Assembly: GCF_014207965.1 (NCBI RefSeq)
Contig: NZ_JACHLM010000003.1
Location: 372,001 to 436,000, forward strand
Length of the DNA: 64,000 nt
DNA from: Brevundimonas bullata
GTDB taxonomy: Bacteria; Pseudomonadota; Alphaproteobacteria; Caulobacterales; Caulobacteraceae
Direction: 5' to 3'
The notes beneath the pieces were generated by a model that was given only the letters and a program-made list of their open reading frames with translations, made no database searches and was not told the origin of the DNA. Below are positions 1 through 8,554 of this stretch, in pieces (the stretch's first letter is position 1; every line of letters begins with the position of its first letter). Position numbers and translations under genes: made by a program.

Positions 1-992
1 TCCACATCGATCGTCTTCGCCTTTGCAAGGGCCTTGGAGACCTCTCTCAAGGAGAGATAAAGATGATCAGGCGGGGGTGGCTGGCGATCATCGGGGTCGC
101 CGAAAGTCCGACGGGCCTCAAAGGCTTCCAGGACGTGCTCGGCTGTTCGTTCAGCGCGCTCGGCTACGTCGTCCTCCATCAGGAGGACCGCCTTGGGCAG
201 CGCCTCGAACAGGCTGCCGAGAGGCGCGTCGTACCATTCCGCCATCCTATGCTCGTCCCCGGGCGCATCCTGGGCGCCCTCAGCGGCATCATTCAGAACC
301 AGCTCTGATGCTACCGTCAGGGACAGAACGGGCGCGCTGTCGCGAGACCTCTGACTCACAGGATCAAAACGTCGGATTTCCGCCACGCTTCCGTCGTGCG
401 ATATTACAATGCGGCAGGGCCAATCCGCCGCCGGCGGATAGACATCCACCACCTCCCCGAGAAGACCGACCTCGCCCGGTTCGTCCACGCGTTCATCGGC
501 GAGGTAGCCGGTCCGGGCGGTGAACCGGCTGAGTGCATCGCGATCAAGCGGCGCTCCCACGGCGACGTCAAACCGGGCGGAGACAACCTCGAACGGAGCC
601 GTCCGCTGCATCGCCGCCTCTGGCGAGGTCACGACCAGCCGTCCGTGACCCGACGGCTCCGACAGCCTCGCGAGGACGGCCATTCGTCTGCCCATGCTCT
701 CCCGCGACGGCGAGGCGCGATCATACGGGAGGCAATCCCATGGCGGAAACACCAGAACGGCGGCCTCCTCAGGAGCGACCATCGCGCTGAGAGCGCGGCC
801 GATTTCATCGGCCCGCCGCTCGCTCGCCGCCAGCACCAGGAGATCGCCGCCCTTGGCCACCCAGGTTTCCATGACGCGCGCCGCCACGGCGGCGGGCGGC
901 GTTCTTACTCCTGGGGATCCGCCATCTCCCTTGGGCGCAGGACCGTCCACCAATGGCTGAACGGCTACGGGGGGCTCAAGCGTGTCAATCAT
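1..992 (-). CDS. Mfd-like (TRCF) protein, N-terminal part, cut by window edge
   Basis: The minus-strand frame is open from the ATG at 992 down to base 1 and encodes about 330 residues. It reads like the UvrB-homology N-terminal module of transcription-repair coupling factor, the ATPase that removes stalled RNA polymerase and recruits UvrA. Diagnostic stretches are FPPWDCLPYDRASPSRES (near residue 80), a LVVTSPEAAMQR strand, EPGEVGLLGEVVDVYPP and RFDPVSQRS, all in the order seen in E. coli Mfd. An in-frame TAG lies about 60 bases upstream, and a GGAG sits 12 bases before the ATG. The motifs diverge from canonical Mfd (GEVVDVYPP where GxxLDLFPP is usual), so it may be a second, shorter Mfd-like protein. 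The RNA-polymerase-binding and helicase domains are outside the window. Confidence 0.8.
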   Translation of the reverse strand, partial: MIDTLEPPVAVQPLVDGPAPKGDGGSPGVRTPPAAVAARVMETWVAKGGDLLVLAASERRADEIGRALSAMVAPEEAAVLVFPPWDCLPYDRASPSRESMGRRMAVLARLSEPSGHGRLVVTSPEAAMQRTAPFEVVSARFDVAVGAPLDRDALSRFTARTGYLADERVDEPGEVGLLGEVVDVYPPAADWPCRIVISHDGSVAEIRRFDPVSQRSRDSAPVLSLTVASELVLNDAAEGAQDAPGDEHRMAEWYDAPLGSLFEALPKAVLLMEDDVAERAERTAEHVLEAFEARRTFGDPDDRQPPPPDHLYLSLREVSKALAKAKTIDV

Positions 993-1417
993 GAAGAGTT
1001 CGTGCTCCGGAGGCCTAGCAACACCGTGGCGATGATCCGGTTCTGTCGGCTATCGGACACAATCTTATTGAGCGGGATGATCCTCCGCGGACGACAGGGC
1101 CGGCGAGCCCCTCTCTCGCTAGTTTGCCCTCTCGGGTCCTCGCGCACCCCGAGGCTCAAGCGCTTTCAGCCTCCGCACGCAGGCTCAGCCTTCGGGTGCG
1201 GACGCGACCCACCATTGAGGACCCTAGAGATCTGGAGTGAGGACGATCCGGGCCGCGGCTTCAACCGTCGTGTCGCCGTCGTGCGAAGGTTGTTCGCACC
1301 TCAAAGGCGTCGCCATGGCGGCAGGTCGCATACAGGACAGAACAGCGGCGCCTGGAGCCGATCTGGCGGGAAGCCGTTGGCGTCCGGCGCAACGGGCGCA
1401 CAATCAAGGATTCACTC
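993..1417. other. Intergenic region between divergent Mfd-like and DUF892 genes
   Basis: No credible gene is seen. The stretch must hold the promoters of both divergent neighbours. Two short GC-rich inverted repeats stand out: CTCGGG/CCCGAG around 1132-1155, and CCGCAC/GTGCGG with a loop ending in TTCGG around 1175-1203. Neither is followed by a T-run. I could not identify a convincing GGAAC/CGTT-type stress promoter for the ferritin-like gene. Confidence 0.4.
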
Positions 1418-1918
1418 ATGGCTGAGAAAACGCTCGACAATCTGTTCCACGACACGCTTCGCGACATCTACTACGCCGAGCGAAAGATACTGAAGTCCCT
1501 GCCCAAGATGGCGCGCGCCGCGCAGTCGCCCGAACTCAAGGCTGCATTCGAGAAACACAAGGACCAGACTGAAGGCCAGATCGAGCGCCTTCAGCAGGTG
1601 TTCGAGATCATCGGCAAGGCGCCCCGCGGCAAGACCTGTGACGCCATCGACGGGATTCTGGCAGAGGGGGACGAAATCGCTGAGGAATACAAGGACACCG
1701 CTGCGCTGGACGCCGGCCTCCTGGCCGCCGCTCAGGCCGTCGAACACTACGAGATCACCCGCTATGGCACGCTTAAACGCTGGGCTCTGGTGCTCGGACT
1801 TGATGACGCCGCCGCCCTGCTTGACGAGACGTTGCAGGAAGAATCCCAGACTGATGAGGATCTGACCACCATAGCGGACGCTAAGATCAACGCAGAGGCG
1901 ATGGGTCTCGCCCGTTAG
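1418..1918 (+). CDS. Ferritin-like DUF892 (YciE/YciF) family protein
   Basis: This 166-residue protein matches the DUF892 family, stress-associated proteins with a ferritin-like four-helix fold that may bind a di-metal centre. It starts MAEKTLDNLFHDTLRDIYYAE and has the family pattern of acidic and His-bearing helices (EKHKDQTEGQIERLQQVFE, then AVEHYEITRYGTL, then LDETLQEES) over its full length. The length is normal for the family. In alphaproteobacteria these genes often belong to the general stress response; that role is inferred here. It stands alone, divergent from the Mfd-like gene, with the IS5 element 270 bases downstream. Confidence 0.9.
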   Translation: MAEKTLDNLFHDTLRDIYYAERKILKSLPKMARAAQSPELKAAFEKHKDQTEGQIERLQQVFEIIGKAPRGKTCDAIDGILAEGDEIAEEYKDTAALDAGLLAAAQAVEHYEITRYGTLKRWALVLGLDDAAALLDETLQEESQTDEDLTTIADAKINAEAMGLAR

Positions 1919-2191
1919 TCGCAAGGCGGTCGGACTTGGCTATCCTTCTGACGGCCCGCGCCTAGCCGCTGCAATGCGGAATGGGCGCGGGCCGTCAGCA
2001 GGGGGCTAGGCCCGAGATCTAATGGCGAAGCAACTGCGTCGGCCCGACCTGATAGAGGCCCCAACGCATGGAAACTTCTACACAGTTTTGGCTCCTACTA
2101 TCTGAGTGTTTCGCGGCCAGGAACAGCTTAAAAAGACTTAAAATTTCAAGAGATCTCAATATCTTTATTTTAAGTCTGAAACTGGACTTGT

Positions 2192-3036
2192 GGAGCCTAG
2201 GCTCAGGACCCATTGATGTGATGTGCTCGATCTGATTCAGGCTCTGCAAGGAGACTGGATATGAGCGACCTCTATTGGCTGACGGACGAGCAGATGGCGC
2301 GGCTGCAGCCGCACTTCCCCAAGAGCCACGGCAAGCCCAGGGTGGATGATCGTCGGGTGTTGAGCGGGATCATCTTCGTCAACCGCAACGGGCTTCGCTG
2401 GCGTGATGCGCCGCCGGTCTATGGCCCACACAAGACGCTGTACAATCGCTGGAAGCGTTGGAGCGAGGCCGGGGTCTTCATCCGGATGATGGAGGGACTG
2501 TCCGGCGCTCAGGCCGAACGGCGCACCCTCATGATCGACGCGACCTATCTCAAGGCGCACCGTACGGCTTCGAGCCTCGCGGTAAAAAAGGGGGTCTTGG
2601 GCGGCTCATCGGACGCACCAAAGGCGGCATGAACACCAAGCTTCACGCCGTAACCGATGCGAACGGACGCCCCATCAGCCTGTTCATGACGGCAGGCCAA
2701 GTCAGCGACTACACCGGTGCTGCGGCCCTGCTGGACAGCCTTCCCAAGGCCCAATGGCTGTTGGGCGACCGGGGCTATGACGCGGACTGGTTCAGGGATG
2801 CCCTGGAGGCCAAGGGCATCACGCCCTGCATCCCCGGTCGGAAATCCCGGACTGTGCCTGTCCGTTACGACAAGCGCCGGTACAAAAGCCGAAACCGCAT
2901 CGAAATCATGTTCGGCCGACTGAAAGACTGGCGGCGCGTCGCCACCCGCTACGATCGATGCCCGACCGTCTTCCTCTCCGCCATCGCCCTCGCAGCTACC
3001 GTGCTCTTCTGGCTATGAGTCCTGAGCCTAGGGCCC
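2192..3036 (+). mobile_element. IS5-family (IS427-like) insertion sequence
   Basis: The element is about 845 bases with imperfect terminal inverted repeats. The left end (2192 on) reads GGAGCCTAGGCTCAGGACCC. The right end, reverse-complemented from 3036, reads GGGCCCTAGGCTCAGGACTC. The core CCTAGGCTCAGGAC is identical at both ends. One transposase in two overlapping frames fills the interior. I saw no clear target-site duplication. To its left (1919-2191) is an unusually AT-rich gene-free stretch, a plausible insertion target. Confidence 0.85.
2261..3018 (+). CDS. IS5-family transposase (orfA/orfB, programmed -1 frameshift)
   Basis: Frame A (2261-2632) carries the N-terminal DUF4096-type domain, beginning MSDLYWLTDEQMARLQPHFP. 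Frame B (ending 3018) carries the DDE half, with GGMNTKLHAVTDANGRP, LLGDRGYDADWF, and RYKSRNRIEIMFGRLKDWRR supplying the catalytic Glu. The two are joined by a canonical -1 slippery heptamer, A AAA AAG at 2584-2590, in exactly the right phase of frame A. Frame B is therefore expected as an A-B fusion of about 250 residues, normal for the IS427 group. A GGAGAC Shine-Dalgarno lies just before the ATG. No inactivating lesion is visible, so the element could be active. Confidence 0.9.
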
Positions 3037-3149
3037 TCGTTTCGTATTAGGCGGTCACGGACTCTTTGGGGGAGGAGATCCGTAGACGGTCGGCTTGGCG
3101 ATCACCTCTCGAACGCCACCGGCCGTCTTTCCCCCTCTTCAAAAGATCC

Positions 3150-3377
3150 TCACACGCCCCCCGGGAGAGAGCACGCGGTCACGCGACAAACTTCTCCCCC
3201 TCCGCTTTGAACAATGACTTGAAGCGAAAATGGTCCACCCTCCTGAACATTTATCTCACGCAGCATTTCAGAGAGAAACAGTATGGCTTCTCGCCAAGCG
3301 TCTGCATCCGAGCACGCCGCCCCCCGGAAAGCCGCTTCGGGTTCCACGCCGGTTACAATGTAGTCATAGGTCGCCAT
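3150..3377 (-). CDS. Small DUF6894-like protein
   Basis: This 75-residue reading frame starts MATYDYIVTGVEP and contains ACSDADAWREAILFLSEML and FSLQVIVQSGGGEVCRVT. This helix-then-two-strand layout resembles the small alphaproteobacterial DUF6894 proteins, whose function is unknown. I chose the ATG at 3377 over the one at 3413 because an AGAAGAG lies just upstream of 3377 and nothing comparable precedes 3413. It is a lone minus-strand gene between the IS5 element and the nucleotidyltransferase cassette. Family assignment is by pattern only. Confidence 0.55.
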   Translation of the reverse strand: MATYDYIVTGVEPEAAFRGAACSDADAWREAILFLSEMLREINVQEGGPFSLQVIVQSGGGEVCRVTACSLPGGV

Positions 3378-3567
3378 GGCTCTTCTACGCCCGTGAGAGC
3401 AATCAGACTTCATGTGGCCAGTTTCCGACTCAGCGCGCGGTAGAGGACGAGGTTGGCATGCCCTCCACTTCTACGGTCTGAACTGCAGGTCGTTCTCGTC
3501 CATGCGGGGAAGGAACCCTCGCCTTTGCAGCTCCGTTTCCCTGACCTTCTTCAGGAGCCCCCACTGC

Positions 3568-4347
3568 ATGTCTGACACCGTCGCCGAGCCCGCATTTGAA
3601 CCACCGCCCGAGGCCATGGCCTTCTACGAGGAGAGCCTGCGGCTTTTGAAGGAATCCGGCGTACCCTTCTTGCTCTCCGGCACCTATGCGGTGACGGCCT
3701 ATACCGGCATCCGCCGTCCGACCAAGGATCTGGACGTCTTCTGCAAACCAGGCGACTACCCCCGCATCCTCGCCTTCTTCCAGGCTCGCGGGTACCGCAC
3801 GGATGTCGAAGACGAGCGCTGGATCGCCAAGGTGTGGAAGGACGACAAGCACTTTTTCGATGTTATCTTCGCCATGTCGAACGGCACCATCGCCGTGTCG
3901 GACAGCTGGTTCGGCGAGGACCGGATCACGATCTACGGCCATGAGGTCACGATCACGCCGCCGACCGCTCTGATCCTTTCCAAGGTCTTCATCCAGGATC
4001 GGTATCGATACGACGGAGCCGACGTGAACCACGTTATCCTAAAGCAGTCCGACGCCATCGACTGGAAGTCGATGCTGGATCAGATGGACCTCTATTGGGA
4101 GGTCCTGATGGCCCACCTCCTGAACTTCCGCTTCGCCTATCCCACAGAGCGCGGCCGTGTGCCGGCATGGCTGATGACTGAGCTGTTGGAACGACTCCAG
4201 GCCCAGGTCGATCTGCCGGCGCCGCGCGTCAGGGTCTGTCGCGGCCGGCTGTTCAGCCCTCGCGACTATATCGCTGACATCACCGAATGGGGCTTCGGCG
4301 ACGTTGTCGGCAAGGGCCTGGAGGAACGCCATGACCCCGTCGTCTGA
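3568..4347 (+). CDS. Nucleotidyltransferase-fold protein (first gene of NTase/phosphoesterase pair)
   Basis: This protein of about 259 residues has a nucleotidyltransferase core near residues 30-65: a LLSGTYAVTAYTG helix followed by RRPTKDLDVFCK, with DLD as the metal-binding acidic pair. A third acidic strand may be FFDVIF. The C-terminal half is helical, with no domain I recognise. The ATG at 3568 follows an AGGAG with ideal spacing. The frame also extends upstream to 3412, but that part has no homology-like character. The stop overlaps the start of the phosphoesterase gene by 17 bases, so the two proteins are almost certainly co-translated. Substrate is unknown. Similar folds occur in MNT antitoxins, AbiE-type toxins and antibiotic-modifying enzymes. 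Confidence 0.75.
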   Translation: MSDTVAEPAFEPPPEAMAFYEESLRLLKESGVPFLLSGTYAVTAYTGIRRPTKDLDVFCKPGDYPRILAFFQARGYRTDVEDERWIAKVWKDDKHFFDVIFAMSNGTIAVSDSWFGEDRITIYGHEVTITPPTALILSKVFIQDRYRYDGADVNHVILKQSDAIDWKSMLDQMDLYWEVLMAHLLNFRFAYPTERGRVPAWLMTELLERLQAQVDLPAPRVRVCRGRLFSPRDYIADITEWGFGDVVGKGLEERHDPVV

Positions 4348-5101
4348 CATCCAGACGCCTCAGCCGGGCATGGAGGCCGGACCGGAAAGGAAGCTGCGTA
4401 TCGCCGCCGTTGGGGACCTGCACGTCGGCGAGACTTCCCACCGCGTCTATCGCGACCTTTTCGACCGGGTGCACGAAGACGCCGACGTCCTTTGTCTTTG
4501 CGGCGATCTGGTCAACTTCGGCAAAACGGTCGAGGTCGAGAATCTGCTCGAAGACCTGCGCGCCTGCCGCATCCCCATGGTTGGGGTTCTCGGCAATCAT
4601 GAGCATGAATGCGGACAGCCCGAGGAAGTCGCCAGATTGATGTCTGAGGCTGGCGTCAGGATGCTGACCGGAGAATCTTATGAGATCGGTGGTGTCGGTT
4701 TCGCCGGCGGCAAGGGCTTCGTCGGCGGCTTCGGTCGTTACATGCTGAGTTCGTTTGGAGAGGCTTCGGTCAAGCAATTCGTCCAGGAGGCTGTCGAAGA
4801 CGCCAATCTGATCGAGAATTCCATCCGCACCCTTCGTACCGAACGCAGCGTGGTTCTGCTCCACTACTCGCCGGTCGTCGACACTGTGGTGGGCGAGCCG
4901 CCGGAGATCCACGCCTTCCTCGGCTCCTCTCGTCTAGGTGAAGTCGTAGACCGCTACGAGAACGTCAAACTTGTGGTTCACGGGCATGCTCACCGTGGCG
5001 CGCCTGAAGGCCGTACCGCCCGGGGCGTCCCCGTGTACAACGTCGCCCTGCCCGTTCTGCAAACCCTGGGTGACCTCCCATATCGCGTGTTCGAGGTCTG
5101 A
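4331..5101 (+). CDS. Calcineurin-like metallophosphoesterase
   Basis: This 256-residue protein has the complete metallophosphoesterase signature: GDLH (near residue 30), GDLVN, GNHE, a histidine in LLHYSP, and GHAHRG near the C-terminus. These residues bind the two metals, so an active phosphomono- or diesterase is expected, probably cytosolic because no signal peptide is seen. The ATG at 4331 lies inside the end of the nucleotidyltransferase gene. This tight coupling suggests one protein installs or makes a nucleotidyl product and the other removes it. The physiological substrate cannot be read from sequence. No terminator is obvious in the 240 bases after it. Confidence 0.9.
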   Translation: MTPSSDIQTPQPGMEAGPERKLRIAAVGDLHVGETSHRVYRDLFDRVHEDADVLCLCGDLVNFGKTVEVENLLEDLRACRIPMVGVLGNHEHECGQPEEVARLMSEAGVRMLTGESYEIGGVGFAGGKGFVGGFGRYMLSSFGEASVKQFVQEAVEDANLIENSIRTLRTERSVVLLHYSPVVDTVVGEPPEIHAFLGSSRLGEVVDRYENVKLVVHGHAHRGAPEGRTARGVPVYNVALPVLQTLGDLPYRVFEV

Positions 5102-5345
5102 TAGGTCAGGCGGAAAGAACGCCTTGCGCCAGCTATGGCAGTTGCCCAGGTGCGCGTGTCAAACGCATGGCCAGAAACGCGGCCCTTTCCGCGGTCCTCG
5201 ATACACGGCGCCGCCGTGTTCCGTTCATCGGAGTATCTCAGTCTATCGACCACGAACATCCCCGCAATGCAGTGCCCCCAAGGTCCGGCCTTGTTCCTGT
5301 CATGCATTTGATAAATCGTGAGACGCTTAAGCAAAGGTCTTCCCG

Positions 5346-5957
5346 GTGGCGGGCAGCCCCTGGAGAAACGGAAAGGAAGCCATCCTGCCCAATTCCTTTG
5401 GACCGGCCCCCGCGATCAGCGCCCGCTTCAGGCTAAAGGCGGCCACCGCCGCCGCCCATGAGCGCCTGGACGCATGGTTGTCTCGCTATGATCTGGCCTG
5501 TCGCGCCGACTATGGCGCCTTTCTCCAGGCGCAGGCCGGCGCCTTCATGGGCGTTGAGGCCGCTCTGGATGGAGCCGATGCCGAAACCCATCTGCCGGAC
5601 TGGCATGAACGGCGCCGGACAATGGCGCTGCGATCCGACCTGGGCCTGATGGGCCTGGCCCTGCCCCAACCCGCCGCGGTCGCGCCTTTTCGCGGAGAGG
5701 CGGAGGTCCTGGGCGCGATCTATGTCCTTGAAGGCTCCCGTCTCGGCGGCGCCGTTCTCATCCGCTCGGTTCCCGATGATCTGCCGAAATCCTTCCTCTC
5801 GTCCGGGAACCCGGCCGCCTGGCGCGCATTAGCCTCTGTTCTTGATGAACGGCTTAGTTCGCCGGACCGCTTCGACAGGGCCGCAAGTGCGGCCTGTTCG
5901 GTGTTCGCCGTGTTCGAGAACGCCGCACGCGCCTATCCCGGAGCCGACCGAAAGTGA
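5346..5957 (+). CDS. bphO: Biliverdin-producing heme oxygenase (bacteriophytochrome-linked)
   Basis: This roughly 200-residue protein of the HemO/BphO family opens heme to biliverdin IX-alpha, the chromophore of bacteriophytochromes. The proximal heme histidine is probably that in AAHERLDAWL, followed by the family pattern YGAFLQAQAGAFMGVEAAL. The distal-helix motif GAIYVLEGSRLGGAVL matches the conserved glycine-rich helix over heme. The stop overlaps the GTG start of the phytochrome gene, so sensor and chromophore supply are translationally coupled. The start is uncertain. GTG at 5346 is the only usable start before the conserved region, yet the best purine-rich stretch (GGAAAGGAAG) lies downstream of it. 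Confidence 0.88.
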   Translation: MAGSPWRNGKEAILPNSFGPAPAISARFRLKAATAAAHERLDAWLSRYDLACRADYGAFLQAQAGAFMGVEAALDGADAETHLPDWHERRRTMALRSDLGLMGLALPQPAAVAPFRGEAEVLGAIYVLEGSRLGGAVLIRSVPDDLPKSFLSSGNPAAWRALASVLDERLSSPDRFDRAASAACSVFAVFENAARAYPGADRK

Positions 5958-8524
5958 CGACACCCGCCGCCTCGGTCGACCTGACCAATTGCGATCGCGA
6001 ACCCATCCACATCCCTGGAGCCATCCAACCGATCGGCTTCCTGGTCGCTTTGACGGCCGACTGGCAGGTGGCGCGCGTCTCCGCGAACATCGAAGATTTT
6101 CTCCATCAGTCGCCAGAGGCCGTGGTTGGAGCTCTGATCCAGGACCTGTTCACGCCCAAGGCGGTTCACGACCTGCGCAACCGCGTCGCCATGCTGGGAG
6201 GCCGCGACGCTGTCGAACGCCTCTTCAGTTGCGTGCTCGTGGACGGCGGCCCGGCGTTCGACGTCGCGGTTCATGTCTCCGCCGGGGAGGTCGTGATTGA
6301 AGCCGAGCCGGCGTCTGGCGAGCACGGCGACGCAAGCGGCGCCGTCCGATCCATGATGTCGCGGCTGGATCAGGCAGCGGATTTTCCCGCTTTCTATAGA
6401 GAAGGCGCCCGCCAGGTTCGCGCCCTGCTCGGCTATGATCGCGTGATGGTCTACCGGTTCGCCGAGGACGGGTCCGGCGAAGTCGTCGCTGAAGCGGTGC
6501 GCTCCGGCATCGGTCGGTTCATGGGGCTTCGCTATCCGGCGACCGACATCCCCACTCAGGCGCGGGAACTGTACCGACGCAATCTCCTGAGATTGATCAC
6601 AGACGTGAACGCCGTGCCGGTGCCCATCATTCCCGCGCGCAACCAGGACGGCCGCCCGCTCGATCTGTCCCTTTCGACGCTGCGCTCTGTTTCACCGATC
6701 CACATCGAGTATCTCAAGAACATGGGCGTCGGCGCGTCGCTGTCGATTTCCATCATCGTGGACGGCAAGCTCTGGGGTCTGTTCGCCTGCCATCACTACG
6801 CGCCGCGACGCCCCACCTTTGAGCGCCGATCGGTCAGCGAGCTGTTCGCCCAGATGTTCTCCATGCGCCTGGAAAGCCGTGAGCGTAAGGAAACCGTCGA
6901 GTACGAACGTCGCGCGCGAGATATTTCTGATCAATTATTGGGGGCCGTGGCGTCGGACGAAACCCTGCTCAAGGATCCTGACTGGCTCGCAGACATCCTC
7001 ACCCACGCCATACCGGCCGACGGCGTCGGCGTATGGCTTGGCGGCAACCACGCGTTTTCCGGTGAGACGCCCCCTCTGGAGGATTTCCGTCGCATCGTGC
7101 GCGCGCTGAACGGCACGGCCGCCGGCCGCGTGTTCGCGACGGATCACATCGGGGCGCTGGTCCCGGACGCGAGCGCCTTCGCGTCGGGTGCGGCCGGCCT
7201 GCTGGCCATCCCCATCTCTCGCTCGCCGCGTGATTACGTCATCCTGTTCCGTCGGGAGCTGGTCCATTCCGTGCGTTGGGGCGGCGACCCGCACAAGCCG
7301 GTGAGCTTTGGTCCAAACGGCCCTCGACTGACGCCGCGCGAGAGCTTCGCGGAGTGGAAGGAGTTGGTCGAGGGACGATCCCAGCCGTTCACGGCCTCAG
7401 AAATACGGGTAGCGGAAACCCTGCGTGCGACACTCATCGAGGTCGTCTTGCGTCTCGCCGACGAAGCCTCCGCCGAGCGCCAGCAATCCAGCGCTCGTCA
7501 GGAGCTGCTGATTGCGGAGCTCAATCATCGGGTGCGCAATATTCTGGGACTGATACGGGGATTGATCCGCCAGTCGGAACCGACCAGCGCCAGCATCGCG
7601 GATTTCGTCAAGGTCGTGGACGGACGCATCCACGCCCTGGCGCGCGCTCATAACCAGATAACCGATGATCACTGGGGACCCGCGCCCCTCCAGGCGCTGA
7701 TCGACGCGGAAGCGGCCGCCTTTGTCGATGAGCGGGGACGCATCACCCTTCAGGGAGAACCGGTTCTCCTGAACCCGAACGCCTACTCGACCATGGCTCT
7801 GGTGCTGCATGAGCTCGTCACAAACTCCAACAAGTACGGCAGCCTTTCGACGCAGGACGGGCGGGTGGTGATCGGCTGGAGCCGCAATGCGGCCGAAGAC
7901 CTGGTCATGGAGTGGCGGGAAATCGGCGGACCGCCGGTGACCCCGCCGACGCGCCAGGGCTTCGGCACCACCATCATAAGCCGGTCGGTTCCCTATGATC
8001 TCGGCGGATCGGCCGACGTCGCCTATGAGCCAGGGGGCGTGCACGCCGTGTTCCGGATCCCGGCGCGCCATCTGTCGGAACCCCGCTCCACGGACGGCGC
8101 CAAGACGATCAAATACCCGCGTCCCGCCATCGGCCACCCCCAGCTCCTTCCGGACGCGGTCCTGGCCAATCACGACATTCTGCTCGTCGAGGACAGTCTG
8201 ATCATCGCGTTGGACGCCGAGGATATCGCCAATCGCCTGGGTGCAGCCTCCGTCACCACGGCCGCCACGGTGGAGGGCGCGCTCGAGTTCATCGATGCGG
8301 CTCGTCCCACGGTTGCCATGCTGGACATCAACCTCGGCGATCGTCACAGCTATCCGATCGCCGACAGGCTGGCCGAAGTCGGCGTTCCCTTCATCTTCGC
8401 GACCGGTTACGGCGAACAGGCAAACCCGCCGATCGAACACAGGGGACGTCCGATCGTGCAAAAGCCTTACACGCTGGAGAATGTGGCAAGAGCTTTCGAC
8501 AGTCTGATCGGCGAAACCTCGTAG
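5954..8524 (+). CDS. bphP: Bacteriophytochrome HWE-type histidine kinase with C-terminal receiver
   Basis: The 856-residue red/far-red photoreceptor has PAS2 (about 10-110), GAF (about 135-305), PHY (about 320-500), an HWE/HisKA_2 kinase (about 515-710) and a receiver (about 735-850). The biliverdin-binding cysteine is in LTNCDREPIHIPG, near residue 13, as in bacterial phytochromes. The GAF motif is PATDIP (usually PASDIP), and the PHY tongue carries PRESF. The kinase has the phospho-acceptor histidine in ELNHRVRN, the N-box LHELVTNSNKYGSLS and the WRE of HWE kinases. The receiver has MLDINLGD with the acceptor Asp, and the conserved Lys in VQKPY. It starts with GTG overlapping the bphO stop. 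No DNA-binding output domain is present, so it must signal to a partner. Confidence 0.95.
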   Translation: MTTPAASVDLTNCDREPIHIPGAIQPIGFLVALTADWQVARVSANIEDFLHQSPEAVVGALIQDLFTPKAVHDLRNRVAMLGGRDAVERLFSCVLVDGGPAFDVAVHVSAGEVVIEAEPASGEHGDASGAVRSMMSRLDQAADFPAFYREGARQVRALLGYDRVMVYRFAEDGSGEVVAEAVRSGIGRFMGLRYPATDIPTQARELYRRNLLRLITDVNAVPVPIIPARNQDGRPLDLSLSTLRSVSPIHIEYLKNMGVGASLSISIIVDGKLWGLFACHHYAPRRPTFERRSVSELFAQMFSMRLESRERKETVEYERRARDISDQLLGAVASDETLLKDPDWLADILTHAIPADGVGVWLGGNHAFSGETPPLEDFRRIVRALNGTAAGRVFATDHIGALVPDASAFASGAAGLLAIPISRSPRDYVILFRRELVHSVRWGGDPHKPVSFGPNGPRLTPRESFAEWKELVEGRSQPFTASEIRVAETLRATLIEVVLRLADEASAERQQSSARQELLIAELNHRVRNILGLIRGLIRQSEPTSASIADFVKVVDGRIHALARAHNQITDDHWGPAPLQALIDAEAAAFVDERGRITLQGEPVLLNPNAYSTMALVLHELVTNSNKYGSLSTQDGRVVIGWSRNAAEDLVMEWREIGGPPVTPPTRQGFGTTIISRSVPYDLGGSADVAYEPGGVHAVFRIPARHLSEPRSTDGAKTIKYPRPAIGHPQLLPDAVLANHDILLVEDSLIIALDAEDIANRLGAASVTTAATVEGALEFIDAARPTVAMLDINLGDRHSYPIADRLAEVGVPFIFATGYGEQANPPIEHRGRPIVQKPYTLENVARAFDSLIGETS

Positions 8525-8554
8525 ACAGACGATCGCGCGCGATCAGGGGGATTT

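Noticed and set aside
396..1493. 365-residue plus-strand reading frame
   Set aside because: It runs antisense through the Mfd-like gene and has Arg/Pro/Gly-rich shadow composition; the minus strand has recognisable domains.
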